DNA of 64,000 nucleotides from Limnohabitans sp. G3-2 (GTDB lineage Bacteria > Pseudomonadota > Gammaproteobacteria > Burkholderiales > Burkholderiaceae_C). Below, piece after piece: positions 17,223 through 27,149 of this stretch. Both the position numbers and the translations under genes were made by a program. Location of the stretch: assembly GCF_002778275.1 (NCBI RefSeq), contig NZ_NESG01000005.1, positions 62,001 through 126,000 on the forward strand. Direction: 5' to 3'. The notes beneath the pieces are model-generated. The model had not been told where the DNA came from, did no database searches, and saw nothing but the letters and a program-made list of their open reading frames with translations. Numbering within the stretch: position 1 is the first letter of the stretch; each line of letters opens with the position of its first letter.

Positions 17223-19640
17223 TCAGGGGTGGCTTGGTGCCTTCAAGCGGGCCAAAGTGGCTTCGATCTCTTTCTGCAAGATCGCTTGGGACATGGGTTT
17301 GGAGACATAGCCATCGGCGCCTGCCGCGATGAAACGCTCTTTGTCACCGGTCATGGCGTGGGCCGTGACCATCAAGACCGGCGTTCTGCGCTGACCCTGG
17401 GCTTCACGCGCACGCAGCTCGCGCAAAGCGGTCAAGCCGTCCATCACCGGCATCATCACGTCCATCAACACCACATCAAAGCGCTCTTGGGCCAAGCGGT
17501 CCAAGGCCTGCTGGCCGTCCGCCGCCGTGGCGTAAGGGCAGCCCATGCGTTGCAGCATGATTTCAGCCAACTTGCGGTTGATCTCATGGTCCTCCACCAA
17601 CAAGACCGAACACGCCGGCATCTCGGTGTGGCCGCAGGACGGCAAGGCGGCCAGCTCCGGGGCTTCAGGCAGGCTGGGGCTGGCAGGCTGCAAGACGCGC
17701 TTGACTGGCAAGGTGGCGACAAAGGTGGCGCCCTGACCGGGCCGCCCCTGCGCGGTGACAAAGCCGCCCATCAACTGCACCAAGCTGCGCGTGATGGCCA
17801 GGCCCAAGCCCGTTCCCCCAAAAGAGCGAGTGACCGAGCCATCGGCTTGCGTGAAAGGGCTGAACAAGGCCTCGGTTCGCTCCGGATCGAAACCCATGCC
17901 GGTATCGGCCACGCTGATGCGCAAAAGAACGGTTGAAGCCTGGTCTGAGGGCAACAAGTCGGTTGTGACGGTGACTGCGCCTTGGTCGGTGAACTTGATG
18001 GCATTGCCAATCAAGTTGGTCAAGACCTGACGCATGCGCACCGGATCGAGCCACAGCAGCTCGGGCACATCGGGGGCCGTGACGGTGTGCAAATCAATCT
18101 GCTTGGCGCGGGCCAACTGCGCCAAAGACCGCACCGTGTCGCGCACCAATTGAGCGGGGCTCACCTCGAGCAGCTCCAACTCCAGCGCCTTGGCCTCGAT
18201 TTTGGAGAAGTCCAAAATTTCATTGATGATTTGCAGCAAATGGTTCGCCGAGTCGCGCGCCAGCACCAAATACTCTTTTTGCTGTGCCGGCTCGCTGGTG
18301 TCCAGTGCCAACTCGGTCATGCCCACAATGCCGTTCATGGGCGTGCGGATTTCATGGCTCATGTTGGCCAAGAACTCTCCACGCATGCGGTTGGCTTGCT
18401 CGGCTTTGTTTTTGGCCTCCACCAGCAGGTCTTGGGCACTTTGGATGGCCGTGAAGTCTTGCATCACGCCGATGAAGAAGTGCTCCTTGTCCAGCCGTGT
18501 CTCGCTGATCGTCAAGCGCACGGGAAACAAACGGCCATCGCGCCTGCGGCCCTGCAGAACACGCGGCTGGTTCATCAACTTTTTCTCACCCGTGCTGAGG
18601 TAACGGTCCATGTAGTGGTCGTGCTGCCCTTGGTCAGATTCGGCCATCAGCATGTTCACGCGCTGGCCCATCAGGGCGTCCATGGGGTAATCAAACATAG
18701 CGGCTGTGGCGTCGTTGCATTGCACGATGTGCCCGCGCGAATCCGCCACCACAATGGCTTCCGGCACCGATTTGAAAATGCTGTTCAACTTGCTCTCACT
18801 CAAGCGCAGATGCCTTTCCACCTGTTCGCGTTCGGCGATCTCTTGGCTGAGCTGCCGGATGGCTTTTTTTCTCTCGCCCGACAGTTCACGCGAGGTCATC
18901 AAAGCGGTTCGGATGCGTTTGATGGAAAACCAAATCAGCAGCAAACCCAAGAACAACAACACCAACAAAACCACAAAGGTGCGGTTGAGCACGCCGGTGC
19001 TGGCCAGCTGCCATTGCGAGACGGGCAAGACCACCTCCAAAGCCCCCCGCACATCGTCGACTTGCCAGTCGGTTTTGGGAGAGCCGGGGTAACTGTTGTG
19101 GCACGCCACGCAGCTGGGCAACATGCGGTCGGCCTGCGCAAAGCGCAGCACGCGGGTCCCGTTGAGCAGCTCTTCGCGCACAAAGGGCTGGTTCGGTTGG
19201 TCTTTCAGATGCGCCAGCGCCTGTTTTTGGAAATCATCCAGCGAACGCTCCGCCACACGCCAGGGGAATGGCCGGTCGCTGTACAAGCGCACCTGGGTGC
19301 CACCATCGACTTTGGAGAGGTAATGGCCTAAATCGATCGTCAAGGTGGCGGGCAAGGGCAAGGCGTTGTCGAGCGCGTGGTAGTCGTGGGTGACCGCCAG
19401 GCCGCCTTTGATGGCCCGAGGCACCAGCTCCTGCGTATAGAAGTTGCGAAATTGGGTGATGGATGCCGCGTGCGCCTGCGCGCTTTCTGTGGCGTATTGG
19501 CGGACCATGACCTCGCTAGACTGGTAGGTGTAGAACACCATCCAAAGACCCGTGGCCAGCAGCACCCCGCCGAGCAACTCCATGGGCCAACGCACGAGCA
19601 ATTGGCGCATCCCCTCCATCAGACCTTGCAAAGCTTTCAT
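17223..19640 (-). CDS. Hybrid sensor histidine kinase with periplasmic haem-c (DUF3365-type) domain
   Basis: An 805-residue hybrid kinase. Two membrane helices (about 25-42 and 222-245) bracket a periplasmic DUF3365/Tll0287-like domain that contains CVACH, a CxxCH haem-c binding motif, followed by YPGSPKTDWQ. Inside the cell come a PAS domain (SVPEAIVVADSRGHIVQCND), an H-box (NMSHEIRTPMNGI, about residue 430), an ATPase domain (RSFGGTGLGLAI) and a C-terminal receiver (VVLMDVMMPVMDG). No output domain follows, so a separate partner is expected. ATG 19640 is preferred; an upstream ATG at 19667 lacks a ribosome site. It is convergent with the chemoreceptor gene. Confidence 0.9.
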   Translation of the reverse strand: MKALQGLMEGMRQLLVRWPMELLGGVLLATGLWMVFYTYQSSEVMVRQYATESAQAHAASITQFRNFYTQELVPRAIKGGLAVTHDYHALDNALPLPATLTIDLGHYLSKVDGGTQVRLYSDRPFPWRVAERSLDDFQKQALAHLKDQPNQPFVREELLNGTRVLRFAQADRMLPSCVACHNSYPGSPKTDWQVDDVRGALEVVLPVSQWQLASTGVLNRTFVVLLVLLFLGLLLIWFSIKRIRTALMTSRELSGERKKAIRQLSQEIAEREQVERHLRLSESKLNSIFKSVPEAIVVADSRGHIVQCNDATAAMFDYPMDALMGQRVNMLMAESDQGQHDHYMDRYLSTGEKKLMNQPRVLQGRRRDGRLFPVRLTISETRLDKEHFFIGVMQDFTAIQSAQDLLVEAKNKAEQANRMRGEFLANMSHEIRTPMNGIVGMTELALDTSEPAQQKEYLVLARDSANHLLQIINEILDFSKIEAKALELELLEVSPAQLVRDTVRSLAQLARAKQIDLHTVTAPDVPELLWLDPVRMRQVLTNLIGNAIKFTDQGAVTVTTDLLPSDQASTVLLRISVADTGMGFDPERTEALFSPFTQADGSVTRSFGGTGLGLAITRSLVQLMGGFVTAQGRPGQGATFVATLPVKRVLQPASPSLPEAPELAALPSCGHTEMPACSVLLVEDHEINRKLAEIMLQRMGCPYATAADGQQALDRLAQERFDVVLMDVMMPVMDGLTALRELRAREAQGQRRTPVLMVTAHAMTGDKERFIAAGADGYVSKPMSQAILQKEIEATLARLKAPSHP

Positions 19641-19757
19641 GGGCACCCCGTTGAGAGAGTGCATCATAGCAATGAAAACTTAACTACCCATCACGGGCAA
19701 ATAGCCACCAACAAGGTCTCTTTCATGCGCTTGAGCGGGGGGGGCAGCGCCCAGCGC

Positions 19758-20846
19758 TCAAGTGTCCTTGCTGATCTTGATGCTGGGGAACTTGCTGGAA
19801 AAATCCTTGGCCTTGGCCGCGATCTTGACCGCGACTTGGCGGGCCACGGCCTTGTAAATCTGCGCCACTTCGCCGTCGGGGTCGTACACCACGGTCGGTT
19901 TGCCGCTGTCGGCCTGCAGCCGAATTTGCATGTCCAGGGGCAAGGCACCCAGGTAATCCATGCCGTATTCGGCCGCCATTTTTTTGCCGCCATCCGCGCC
20001 AAAAATGTGCTCGACATGGCCACAGTTTGTGCACACATGCACCGCCATGTTTTCCACCAAGCCCAAAATCGGTACGCCCACTTTCTCGAACATCTTCACG
20101 CCTTTTTTGGCATCCAACAGGGCGATGTCTTGCGGGGTCGTCACGATCACCGCGCCCGTCATGGGCACGCGTTGGCTGAGCGTCAACTGGATGTCGCCCG
20201 TGCCCGGCGGCATGTCCACAATCAGATAATCCAGCTCTTTCCAGTTGGTCTGGCGCAGCAGCTGCTCCAGCGCCTGGGTGGCCATGGGGCCGCGCCAAAT
20301 CATGGCTTCGTCCGCATTGACCAAAAAACCAATCGACATGACCTGCACGCCGTAATTCTCGAGCGGCTCCATGGTCTTGCCGTCTTCGCTCTCCGGGCGG
20401 CCTTCGATGCCCATCATCATGGGCTGGCTGGGGCCGTAAATGTCGGCGTCGAGCAAACCCACCTTGGCGCCTTCCGCAGCCAAGGCCAGGGCCAGGTTGA
20501 CCGCCGTGGTGCTCTTGCCCACGCCACCCTTGCCAGAGGCCACAGCCACAATGTTTTTGACCTGGGGAAGCAAGGCCACGCCGCGCTGGGCGGCGTGCGC
20601 CGTGATCTTGCTCGTCACGTTGGCCGACACATTGGACACCCCCGCCACACCCTTGGCGGCGGCAATCAGCGCCTGGCGCAGCACAGGGATCTGGCTCTTG
20701 GCGGGGTAACCCAGCTCGACGTCAAAGGACACATCGCCCCCTTCGACTTGCAGGTTCTTGAGGGTTTTGGTGGAGATGAAATCTTTGCCCGTGTTCGGGT
20801 CAATCACGGCTTGCAGGGCCTGGAGGAGTTGTTCTGGGGTCGCCAT
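19758..20846 (-). CDS. apbC: Mrp/ApbC-family iron-sulfur cluster carrier ATPase
   Basis: A P-loop NTPase of 362 residues that carries and transfers Fe-S clusters. It has an N-terminal MIP18-like domain (about 1-90), a deviant Walker A ([18 protein letters not shown]) and a switch region with [18 protein letters not shown]-x2-C pair in [13 protein letters not shown] probably holds the bridging cluster. ATG 20846 is chosen because AGAAAG precedes it; an ATG two codons upstream is possible. It is divergent from metG by 86 bp, the usual arrangement in betaproteobacteria. Confidence 0.92.
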   Translation of the reverse strand: MATPEQLLQALQAVIDPNTGKDFISTKTLKNLQVEGGDVSFDVELGYPAKSQIPVLRQALIAAAKGVAGVSNVSANVTSKITAHAAQRGVALLPQVKNIVAVASGKGGVGKSTTAVNLALALAAEGAKVGLLDADIYGPSQPMMMGIEGRPESEDGKTMEPLENYGVQVMSIGFLVNADEAMIWRGPMATQALEQLLRQTNWKELDYLIVDMPPGTGDIQLTLSQRVPMTGAVIVTTPQDIALLDAKKGVKMFEKVGVPILGLVENMAVHVCTNCGHVEHIFGADGGKKMAAEYGMDYLGALPLDMQIRLQADSGKPTVVYDPDGEVAQIYKAVARQVAVKIAAKAKDFSSKFPSIKISKDT

Positions 20847-20932
20847 GGTCACTTTCTAGAATGGGGCGAAGTTTACCGACAAGCCAACGCGTAGACCCTA
20901 AAATCAGCGATTCCCCTACAAATTGCCCCACC

Positions 20933-23047
20933 ATGTCTGCCCCCCACGCGCTCCGCCAGCTTTTCGTCACCACCGCCTTGCCCTACGCCAACGGCAACTT
21001 CCACATCGGCCACATCATGGAATACATCCAGGCCGACATCTGGGTGCGGTACCAGCGCATGCAGGGCAGCCAGGTGAATTTTGTCGGCGCGGACGACACG
21101 CACGGCGCGCCGATCATGATCGCGGCCGAAAAGGCAGGGAAAACGCCCCAGCAGTTCGTGGCCGACATCGCCGCCGGCCGTAAGCCCTATCTGGACGGCT
21201 TTCACATCGCTTTTGACAACTGGCACAGCACCGACGCGCCCGAAAACCACGAGCTGGCCCGCCAGATTTACCGCGACCTGCGTGACATTTCCGCCGCGGA
21301 TGGCGGCTCGCTGATTGAAGTGCGCGCCGTCGAGCAGTTCTTTGACCCCGAAAAGAACATGTTCCTGCCCGACCGCTTCATCAAAGGCGAGTGCCCCAAG
21401 TGCCACGCCAAGGAGCAGTACGGCGACAACTGCGAGGTCTGCGGCGCGGTCTACGCCCCCACCGACCTGATCAACCCCTTCTCGGCCCTGTCGGGTGCCA
21501 AGCCCGAGCTCAAAACCTCGGAGCATTTTTTCTTCAAGCTGTCCGACCCGCGCTGTGTGGCGTTTTTGACCCAGTGGACGCAAGACGGCAAGCTGCAGCC
21601 CGAGGTGGCCAACAAGGTCAAGGAGTGGTTCAGCGTGCGCACCAACCCCGACGGCACCACCAGCGAAGGCCTGGGTGACTGGGACATCTCGCGCGATGCA
21701 CCTTATTTCGGCATCGAGATTCCGGACGCGCCAGGCAAGTACTTTTATGTGTGGCTCGACGCGCCTGTGGGTTACCTGGCCTCGCTCAAAAACCTGCTGG
21801 ACCAGCGCAGCGAGGACTACCAGGCCTACATGGCCAACCCGCATCTGGAGCAGTACCACTTCATCGGCAAAGACATCGTCACCTTCCACACGCTGTTTTG
21901 GCCTGCCATGCTGCATTTCTCGGGTCGCAAAACACCCAACAGCGTGTTCGTTCACGGCTTCCTCACCGTGAACAACGGCGAAAAAATGAGCAAGAGCCGC
22001 GGCACGGGCCTCGATCCGCTCAAGTACCTGAGCCTGGGCATGAACCCCGAGTGGCTGCGCTACTACCTGGCGGCCAAACTCTCCGCCCGCAACGAAGACA
22101 TCGACTTCAACGCCGAAGACTTCATGGCGCGGGTGAACAGCGATTTGATCGGCAAGTTCGTGAACATCGCCTCGCGCTCGGCCGGTTTCATTGCCAAACG
22201 CTTCGGGGGCCAATTGGGCCCGGTGAGCGCCGACGGTCAAGCCTTGCTCAGCGCCTTGCAAAGCGCCGCGCCCTTGGTGGCGACGTGCTATGAACAGCGC
22301 GAATACGCCAAAGCCCTGCGCGAAGTCATGCTGCTGACCGACAAGGTCAACAGCTATGTGGACCAAAACAAACCTTGGGATTTGGCCAAGCAAGAAGGCC
22401 AAGACACGCGACTGCACGACGTGTGCACCACCTGCATCGAGGCATTCCGCTTGCTGACCCTGCAGCTCAAGCCCGTGTTGCCGGCACTGGCAGCGCAGGT
22501 CGAGGGTTTCCTGAACGTGGCCCCTTTCTCGTTTGACCAAGCGCAAAGCCTGCTGGGCGCAGGCCACACCATCAAGGCCTACCAACACCTGATGCAACGC
22601 GTCACCCCCGAGCAACTCGACGCTTTGTTCGAGCCGCCCGCCGTGGTCGAAGAAAAATGGGTCCCTGGCGGCGAAGACATCGCCCCGACGATCAGCATCG
22701 ATGACTTCGCCAAAGTGGACCTGCGCATCGCCGAGATTGTGAACTGCGAACCCGTGGAAGGCTCGGTCAAGCTGCTGCGCCTGACCTTGAATGTGGGCGA
22801 AGGCCCGGACGCACAAGGACGCCCCATCCTGCGCAACGTGTTTTCTGGCATCGCCAGCATGTACAAGCCCGAAGACCTGATCGGCAAACTCACCGTCATG
22901 GTGGCGAATCTGGCCCCACGCAAAATGAAGTTTGGCGTCTCCGAAGGCATGGTCCTGGCGGCCAGCCACGCCGACGAAAAAGCCGAACCGGGCATCCATG
23001 TGCTGCACCCTTGGCCGGGTGCCAAGCCCGGCATGCGGATCCACTGA
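20933..23047 (+). CDS. metG: Methionyl-tRNA synthetase
   Basis: Charges tRNA-Met with methionine. The 704-residue class I synthetase has the HIGH motif ([12 protein letters not shown]), a zinc knuckle ([18 protein letters not shown]), the KMSKS motif ([11 protein letters not shown]) and a C-terminal EMAP-like tRNA-binding domain from about residue 600 ([17 protein letters not shown]). [20 protein letters not shown] marks the conserved start; upstream in-frame ATG codons have no conserved sequence. Full length for the dimeric type. Confidence 0.97.
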   Translation: MSAPHALRQLFVTTALPYANGNFHIGHIMEYIQADIWVRYQRMQGSQVNFVGADDTHGAPIMIAAEKAGKTPQQFVADIAAGRKPYLDGFHIAFDNWHSTDAPENHELARQIYRDLRDISAADGGSLIEVRAVEQFFDPEKNMFLPDRFIKGECPKCHAKEQYGDNCEVCGAVYAPTDLINPFSALSGAKPELKTSEHFFFKLSDPRCVAFLTQWTQDGKLQPEVANKVKEWFSVRTNPDGTTSEGLGDWDISRDAPYFGIEIPDAPGKYFYVWLDAPVGYLASLKNLLDQRSEDYQAYMANPHLEQYHFIGKDIVTFHTLFWPAMLHFSGRKTPNSVFVHGFLTVNNGEKMSKSRGTGLDPLKYLSLGMNPEWLRYYLAAKLSARNEDIDFNAEDFMARVNSDLIGKFVNIASRSAGFIAKRFGGQLGPVSADGQALLSALQSAAPLVATCYEQREYAKALREVMLLTDKVNSYVDQNKPWDLAKQEGQDTRLHDVCTTCIEAFRLLTLQLKPVLPALAAQVEGFLNVAPFSFDQAQSLLGAGHTIKAYQHLMQRVTPEQLDALFEPPAVVEEKWVPGGEDIAPTISIDDFAKVDLRIAEIVNCEPVEGSVKLLRLTLNVGEGPDAQGRPILRNVFSGIASMYKPEDLIGKLTVMVANLAPRKMKFGVSEGMVLAASHADEKAEPGIHVLHPWPGAKPGMRIH

Positions 23048-23070
23048 CCCTCCTGGCAAAAGCGCTGAAG

Positions 23071-23340
23071 ATGTTTCCTCTCATTCGTGGATGGACCGAT
23101 GTACAGCGCAGCCCCGAGGCCAATCTGGGCTTGGGACGGGTTTTGAGTTTTGTGGCCGGCGCCACCAATGCGGGCGGCTTTTTGGCGGTGGGCAGTTACA
23201 CCTCGCACATGACAGGCATTCTGTCCTCCGTGGCCGATGACCTCATTTTGGGCCACATCACCACCCTGCCCTTGGCCGCTTTGCTGTGGATTTTGTGCCT
23301 GCGTCCCTTGTTGACGGACTTGCGGGCCCGCGCCCAATGA
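23071..23340 (+). pseudogene. Truncated DUF1275 (YoaK-like) membrane protein
   Basis: An 89-residue frame whose residues about 20-70 (VLSFVAGATNAGGFLAVGSY, TSHMTGILSSVADD) match the N-terminal part of DUF1275 proteins, which are normally about 220 residues with six membrane helices. After LLWIL the match ends in a short unrelated tail. Either a deletion remnant or a recruited short leader: its TGA overlaps the ATG of the next gene (ATGA), so it could still be translated for coupling. Confidence 0.6.
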
Positions 23341-25016
23341 ACTGGATGCAGGCCACCCACTTCTTTCGCCCCCAATTGCTGGAGAGCTTGCAGGGCTACA
23401 CCCGGCAACGCTTTGTGCAAGATGTCGGTGCGGGCATGACGGTGGGTGTCGTGGCGCTGCCCTTGGCCATGGCCTTTGCCATTGCCTCAGGCCTGAAACC
23501 CGAGGCGGGTCTTTTCACGGCCATCATTGCGGGTTTTTTGATCTCGGCACTGGGCGGCAGCCGGGTGCAAATTGGCGGTCCGGCTGGCGCTTTCATTGTC
23601 ATTGTTTACGGCATCGTCGAACGCTATGGACTGGCCAACCTGATTTTGGCCACCGCCATGTCCGGCGTGCTGCTCTTCCTGATGGGCCTGTTCCGCCTGG
23701 GCAATTTGATCCGTTTCATTCCTGTGTCGGTCGTGATTGGCTTCACCAACGGCATCGCGGTGCTGATCATGCTCTCGCAAATCAAGGACTTCTTGGGTCT
23801 GAAAATCGTCAGCATGCCTGCCGACTTTTTTGGCATCTTGCATTCACTGTGGCACCACCTGCACAGCGCCAATTTGGCTTCTTTGCTGCTGGCCCTGGCT
23901 TCTTTGTCGCTGCTGATCGGCTGGCTGCGCATGAGCCGCCGCCTGGTGGGCACGCGCTTGCAAGCCCTCAGCATGGTGCCCGGCTCCATCCTGGCACTGG
24001 TGTTCGCGACTTTGGCCACTTGGCTGCTGTCCTTGCCCGTAGAGACCATTGGCTCCAAATTTGGCGGCATCCCATCGGCCATGCCCGCCTTGGAATGGCC
24101 CGCCTTCAGCTGGGACAGCGCCCGGTTTTTGCTCATGCCCACCTTGACCCTGACGCTCTTGGGCGCCATTGAGTCTTTGCTGTGCGCCCGCATCGCCGAC
24201 GGCATGACGGGTGACCGCCACAACCCCAACCAGGAGTTGATGGCCCAAGGCGTGGCCAACTTCGTCACGCCTTTTTTTGGTGGCATGCCTGCCACGGGCA
24301 CCATCGCCCGCACGGTGACGAACATCAAAAGCGGCGGCACCACCCCAATTTCAGGCATGGTGCATGCCCTGACCTTGCTGGCCGTGGTGCTGGTGGCGGC
24401 GCCTTTGGCGGCCCACATCCCATTGGCCGCGCTGGCGGCGATCTTGATGTTTGTCGCCTGGAACATGGGGGAGTGGCGCGAATTTTTGCTGCTGCGCCAG
24501 TACCGCATGCCTTACCGCGTGACCTTGCTGGCGGTTTTTTTCCTCACGGTGGTGTTTGATCTGACCGTGGCCGTTGAGGTGGGCCTGATCGCCGCCTGCC
24601 TGACATTCATTTACCGGATCTCCAGCCTCAGCCGCTGCGAAAACGTGGGCCCACAGGATCAACCCGCCTTGGCCGGCCACGAAGCACACATCCAGGCCTG
24701 GCGCGTCTATGGCGCCTTGTTTTTCGGCGCCGTCCAATTGATTGAGAAGATCGAAGACCAGATCAGCACGCCGGTGCTGGTGGTGGACCTGAAAAACGTG
24801 ATTTACATCGACTCGTCGGGTGCCGACGCTTTGATGAACCTGATCGACACGTGCCGGAAAAAAGAGGTGCACCTGATCGTCTGCGGCTTGTTGCACCAAC
24901 CGCTGGACATCGCGCGCCGCAGCGGTCTTCTGGCCCACCTGGAAGGGCAGCTGGCGGCCGATCTGCCTTCTGGCTTGCAAAGGGCTGTCCGTCAGTGGCC
25001 CCCTCAAGGCCAGTAA
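23337..25016 (+). CDS. SulP-family anion transporter with STAS domain
   Basis: A 559-residue inner-membrane transporter. The membrane part (about 30-420) opens with the SulP motif (DVGAGMTVGVVALPLAMAFA) and has many hydrophobic helices. The cytoplasmic STAS domain (about 450-545) shows VVDLKNVIYIDSSGADAL with the conserved Asp-Ser-Ser. Family substrates include sulfate, bicarbonate and dicarboxylates; the sequence alone does not decide. The start at 23337 is coupled to the upstream DUF1275 remnant. A second SulP gene in the window (37142-38827) is clearly distinct. Confidence 0.9.
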   Translation: MNWMQATHFFRPQLLESLQGYTRQRFVQDVGAGMTVGVVALPLAMAFAIASGLKPEAGLFTAIIAGFLISALGGSRVQIGGPAGAFIVIVYGIVERYGLANLILATAMSGVLLFLMGLFRLGNLIRFIPVSVVIGFTNGIAVLIMLSQIKDFLGLKIVSMPADFFGILHSLWHHLHSANLASLLLALASLSLLIGWLRMSRRLVGTRLQALSMVPGSILALVFATLATWLLSLPVETIGSKFGGIPSAMPALEWPAFSWDSARFLLMPTLTLTLLGAIESLLCARIADGMTGDRHNPNQELMAQGVANFVTPFFGGMPATGTIARTVTNIKSGGTTPISGMVHALTLLAVVLVAAPLAAHIPLAALAAILMFVAWNMGEWREFLLLRQYRMPYRVTLLAVFFLTVVFDLTVAVEVGLIAACLTFIYRISSLSRCENVGPQDQPALAGHEAHIQAWRVYGALFFGAVQLIEKIEDQISTPVLVVDLKNVIYIDSSGADALMNLIDTCRKKEVHLIVCGLLHQPLDIARRSGLLAHLEGQLAADLPSGLQRAVRQWPPQGQ

Positions 25017-25101
25017 AATCCACCCACCCCAAGGTTTGCGCCAAGACGCAGGCCTTGCATGCGCCCTTGGCGCTCTTTGATTGCCCGACCGAAAGACCTG
25101 C

Positions 25102-25308
25102 ATGTCCATTTTCCGCCGCCCCGACTACACCTCTGACACCACCCAATTCATTGAGCAACTCAAAGCGCAGCATCCTCAATTGGAAGCCGAACAACGCCAA
25201 GGCCGCGCTTTGCTGTGGGACAAACCGGTCAGCCGCGTGGAACAGCAAGCCTTCAAAGATGGCCGAGTGGCTCAAAAACCTTACGTCTACCAGACTCAGG
25301 CCTCTTGA
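25102..25308 (+). CDS. DUF3460 family small protein
   Basis: A 68-residue basic/acidic soluble protein (MSIFRRPDYTSDTTQFIEQL, then GRALLWDKPVSR and RVAQKPYVYQ) matching DUF3460, a short family common in Burkholderiales and often located beside scpA and panC, as here. Function is unknown. GAAAG precedes the ATG by 8 bases. Confidence 0.85.
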   Translation: MSIFRRPDYTSDTTQFIEQLKAQHPQLEAEQRQGRALLWDKPVSRVEQQAFKDGRVAQKPYVYQTQAS

Positions 25309-25367
25309 GCCTTGCACCGACGCGACGCTGTCAGTCCTAGAACCGCATGGCCTCTGAGGCACGCCCC

Positions 25368-26216
25368 ATGACGACCCCCACCGAACTGATCGACCTGTTG
25401 CAGGATGCCCCCGCGTCCATGCCCCAGGTGGTCGACCATGTGGCGGTGGCTCGCCTGTATGGCGAACCCTTGTTCTCCATGCCCACCGACCTGTACATCC
25501 CGCCCGATGCGCTGGAGGTGTTTTTGGAGGCATTCGAGGGCCCGCTGGATTTGCTGCTGTATTTGATTCGAAAGCAAAATTTCAACATCCTCGACATCCC
25601 CATGGCCGGCGTGACACGCCAGTATTTGGCCTATGTGGATGAAATCCGCCAGCGCAACCTGGAGCTGGCGGCTGAATACCTGCTGATGGCCGCCATGCTG
25701 ATCGAAATCAAGTCCCGCATGCTGCTGCCGCCCAAAAAGGTGGCCGAGGGCGAAGAAGCCGAAGACCCCAGGGCCGAGCTGGTGCGCCGTTTGCTGGAGT
25801 ACGAGCAAATGAAGCTCGCCTCCATGCAACTGAACGTGGTGCCGCAATACGGGCGTGATTTTTTGCAGGCACAGGTGTACATCGAGCAAAGCCTGCAACC
25901 GCGCTTTCCCGACGTGAGCATGGACGAGTTGCAAATGGCTTGGCGCGACATTTTGAAACGCGCCAACTTGGTGCAGCACCACAAGATCAGCCGCGAAGAA
26001 CTCAGCGTTCGCGAGCACATGACCATCGTGCTCAAGCACTTGCAAGGCCGCAAATTTGTGGAGTTTGAACACCTGTTCGATCCCACGCTGGGCACGCCTG
26101 TGTTGGTCGTGACCTTCATCGCCTTGCTCGAGCTGGCCAAGGAAACCCTGATCGAAATCACCCAAGCCGAGGCTTTTGCCCCCATTTATGTTCGGTTGGC
26201 GTACACGCCCAATTGA
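25368..26216 (+). CDS. scpA: Segregation and condensation protein A
   Basis: The kleisin subunit that links SMC heads with ScpB in chromosome segregation. The 282-residue protein has the conserved N-terminal region (FEGPLDLLLYLIRKQNFNIL, AAEYLLMAAMLIEIKSRMLL), an acidic linker and a C-terminal winged helix (FIALLELAKETLIEITQ). ATG 25368 has GAGG 9 bases upstream; ATG 25347 would add seven residues. No scpB is adjacent. The gene is followed by panC on the same strand. Confidence 0.92.
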   Translation: MTTPTELIDLLQDAPASMPQVVDHVAVARLYGEPLFSMPTDLYIPPDALEVFLEAFEGPLDLLLYLIRKQNFNILDIPMAGVTRQYLAYVDEIRQRNLELAAEYLLMAAMLIEIKSRMLLPPKKVAEGEEAEDPRAELVRRLLEYEQMKLASMQLNVVPQYGRDFLQAQVYIEQSLQPRFPDVSMDELQMAWRDILKRANLVQHHKISREELSVREHMTIVLKHLQGRKFVEFEHLFDPTLGTPVLVVTFIALLELAKETLIEITQAEAFAPIYVRLAYTPN

Positions 26217-26263
26217 ATCTGTCTTAGAAAACGCCGACTCACCCGAGTCACGCCCACCTTGCC

Positions 26264-27112
26264 ATGATCATTGCCCGTTCCATCGACGAACTGCGCCAAG
26301 CCCTGAGCGCATCCGAATGCCCCGCCTTTGTGCCCACCATGGGCAATCTGCACGCAGGCCACATCCAACTGGTCGAGTTGGCCAAGCCCCAGGGCGACTG
26401 CACCGTGGTCAGCATTTTTGTGAACCGGCTGCAGTTCTTGCCGCACGAAGACTTTGACAGCTACCCCCGCACCTGGGAGGCCGATTGCGCCAAACTCGAA
26501 GCGGCAGGTTGCGATGTGGTGTTTGCGCCGCGCGAAACCGACCTCTACCCCGAGGCCCAGACCGTCAAGGTGCACGCCGACCCGGCGCTGGCCGACATTC
26601 TCGAAGGCGAGTTCCGACCCGGCTTTTTCACCGGCGTGTCCACCGTGGTCATGAAGCTGTTCATGAGTGTCTTCGCGGGCAAGGCCCAAGGCGTGGCCGT
26701 GTTCGGCAAAAAGGACTACCAACAACTCATGGTGATCCGCCAGATGGTGCGCCAGTTCGCGCTGCCCATCAGCGTGGTGGGCATGGACACCTGCCGCGCC
26801 GAAGACGGCCTGGCCCTGAGTTCGCGCAACGGCTACCTGAGTGAAAGCGAACGCACCGAAGCGCTGCAACTGTCACTGGCGCTGCGGGCGCTGGGCCGCG
26901 ACGCCCTGGCCGCCGCCGATGCGCTGGCCCGCCACCTGCCCGCCCTCGAGGCCAAAGCTATGACGGCCTTGAACCATCGCGGCTGGCAAGCCGACTACCT
27001 CACGGTGCGCCGCCGCCACGACCTGCAAGCGCCGCAAGCGGGTGATGCGCTGGTGGTGCTGGGCGCGGCCAAGCTGGGCTCCACCCGCTTGATCGACAAC
27101 TTCGAAATCTGA
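26264..27112 (+). CDS. panC: Pantothenate synthetase
   Basis: Joins pantoate and beta-alanine with ATP in coenzyme A synthesis. The 282-residue protein has the HIGH-like motif in VPTMGNLHAGHIQLV, the pantoate pocket (FRPGFFTGVSTVVMKLF), KKDYQQL and the KMSKS-like LSSRNGYLS. Length is normal. It is convergent with gpsA, and no panB or panD is adjacent. Confidence 0.95.
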   Translation: MIIARSIDELRQALSASECPAFVPTMGNLHAGHIQLVELAKPQGDCTVVSIFVNRLQFLPHEDFDSYPRTWEADCAKLEAAGCDVVFAPRETDLYPEAQTVKVHADPALADILEGEFRPGFFTGVSTVVMKLFMSVFAGKAQGVAVFGKKDYQQLMVIRQMVRQFALPISVVGMDTCRAEDGLALSSRNGYLSESERTEALQLSLALRALGRDALAAADALARHLPALEAKAMTALNHRGWQADYLTVRRRHDLQAPQAGDALVVLGAAKLGSTRLIDNFEI

Positions 27113-27149
27113 GTCCGCTGCCCGGGCCGGGCCAAGCAGACAAAATGGC

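Noticed and set aside
17179-17240. Terminator between the convergent chemoreceptor and kinase genes
   Set aside because: Only a bulged partial stem without a T-run is present.
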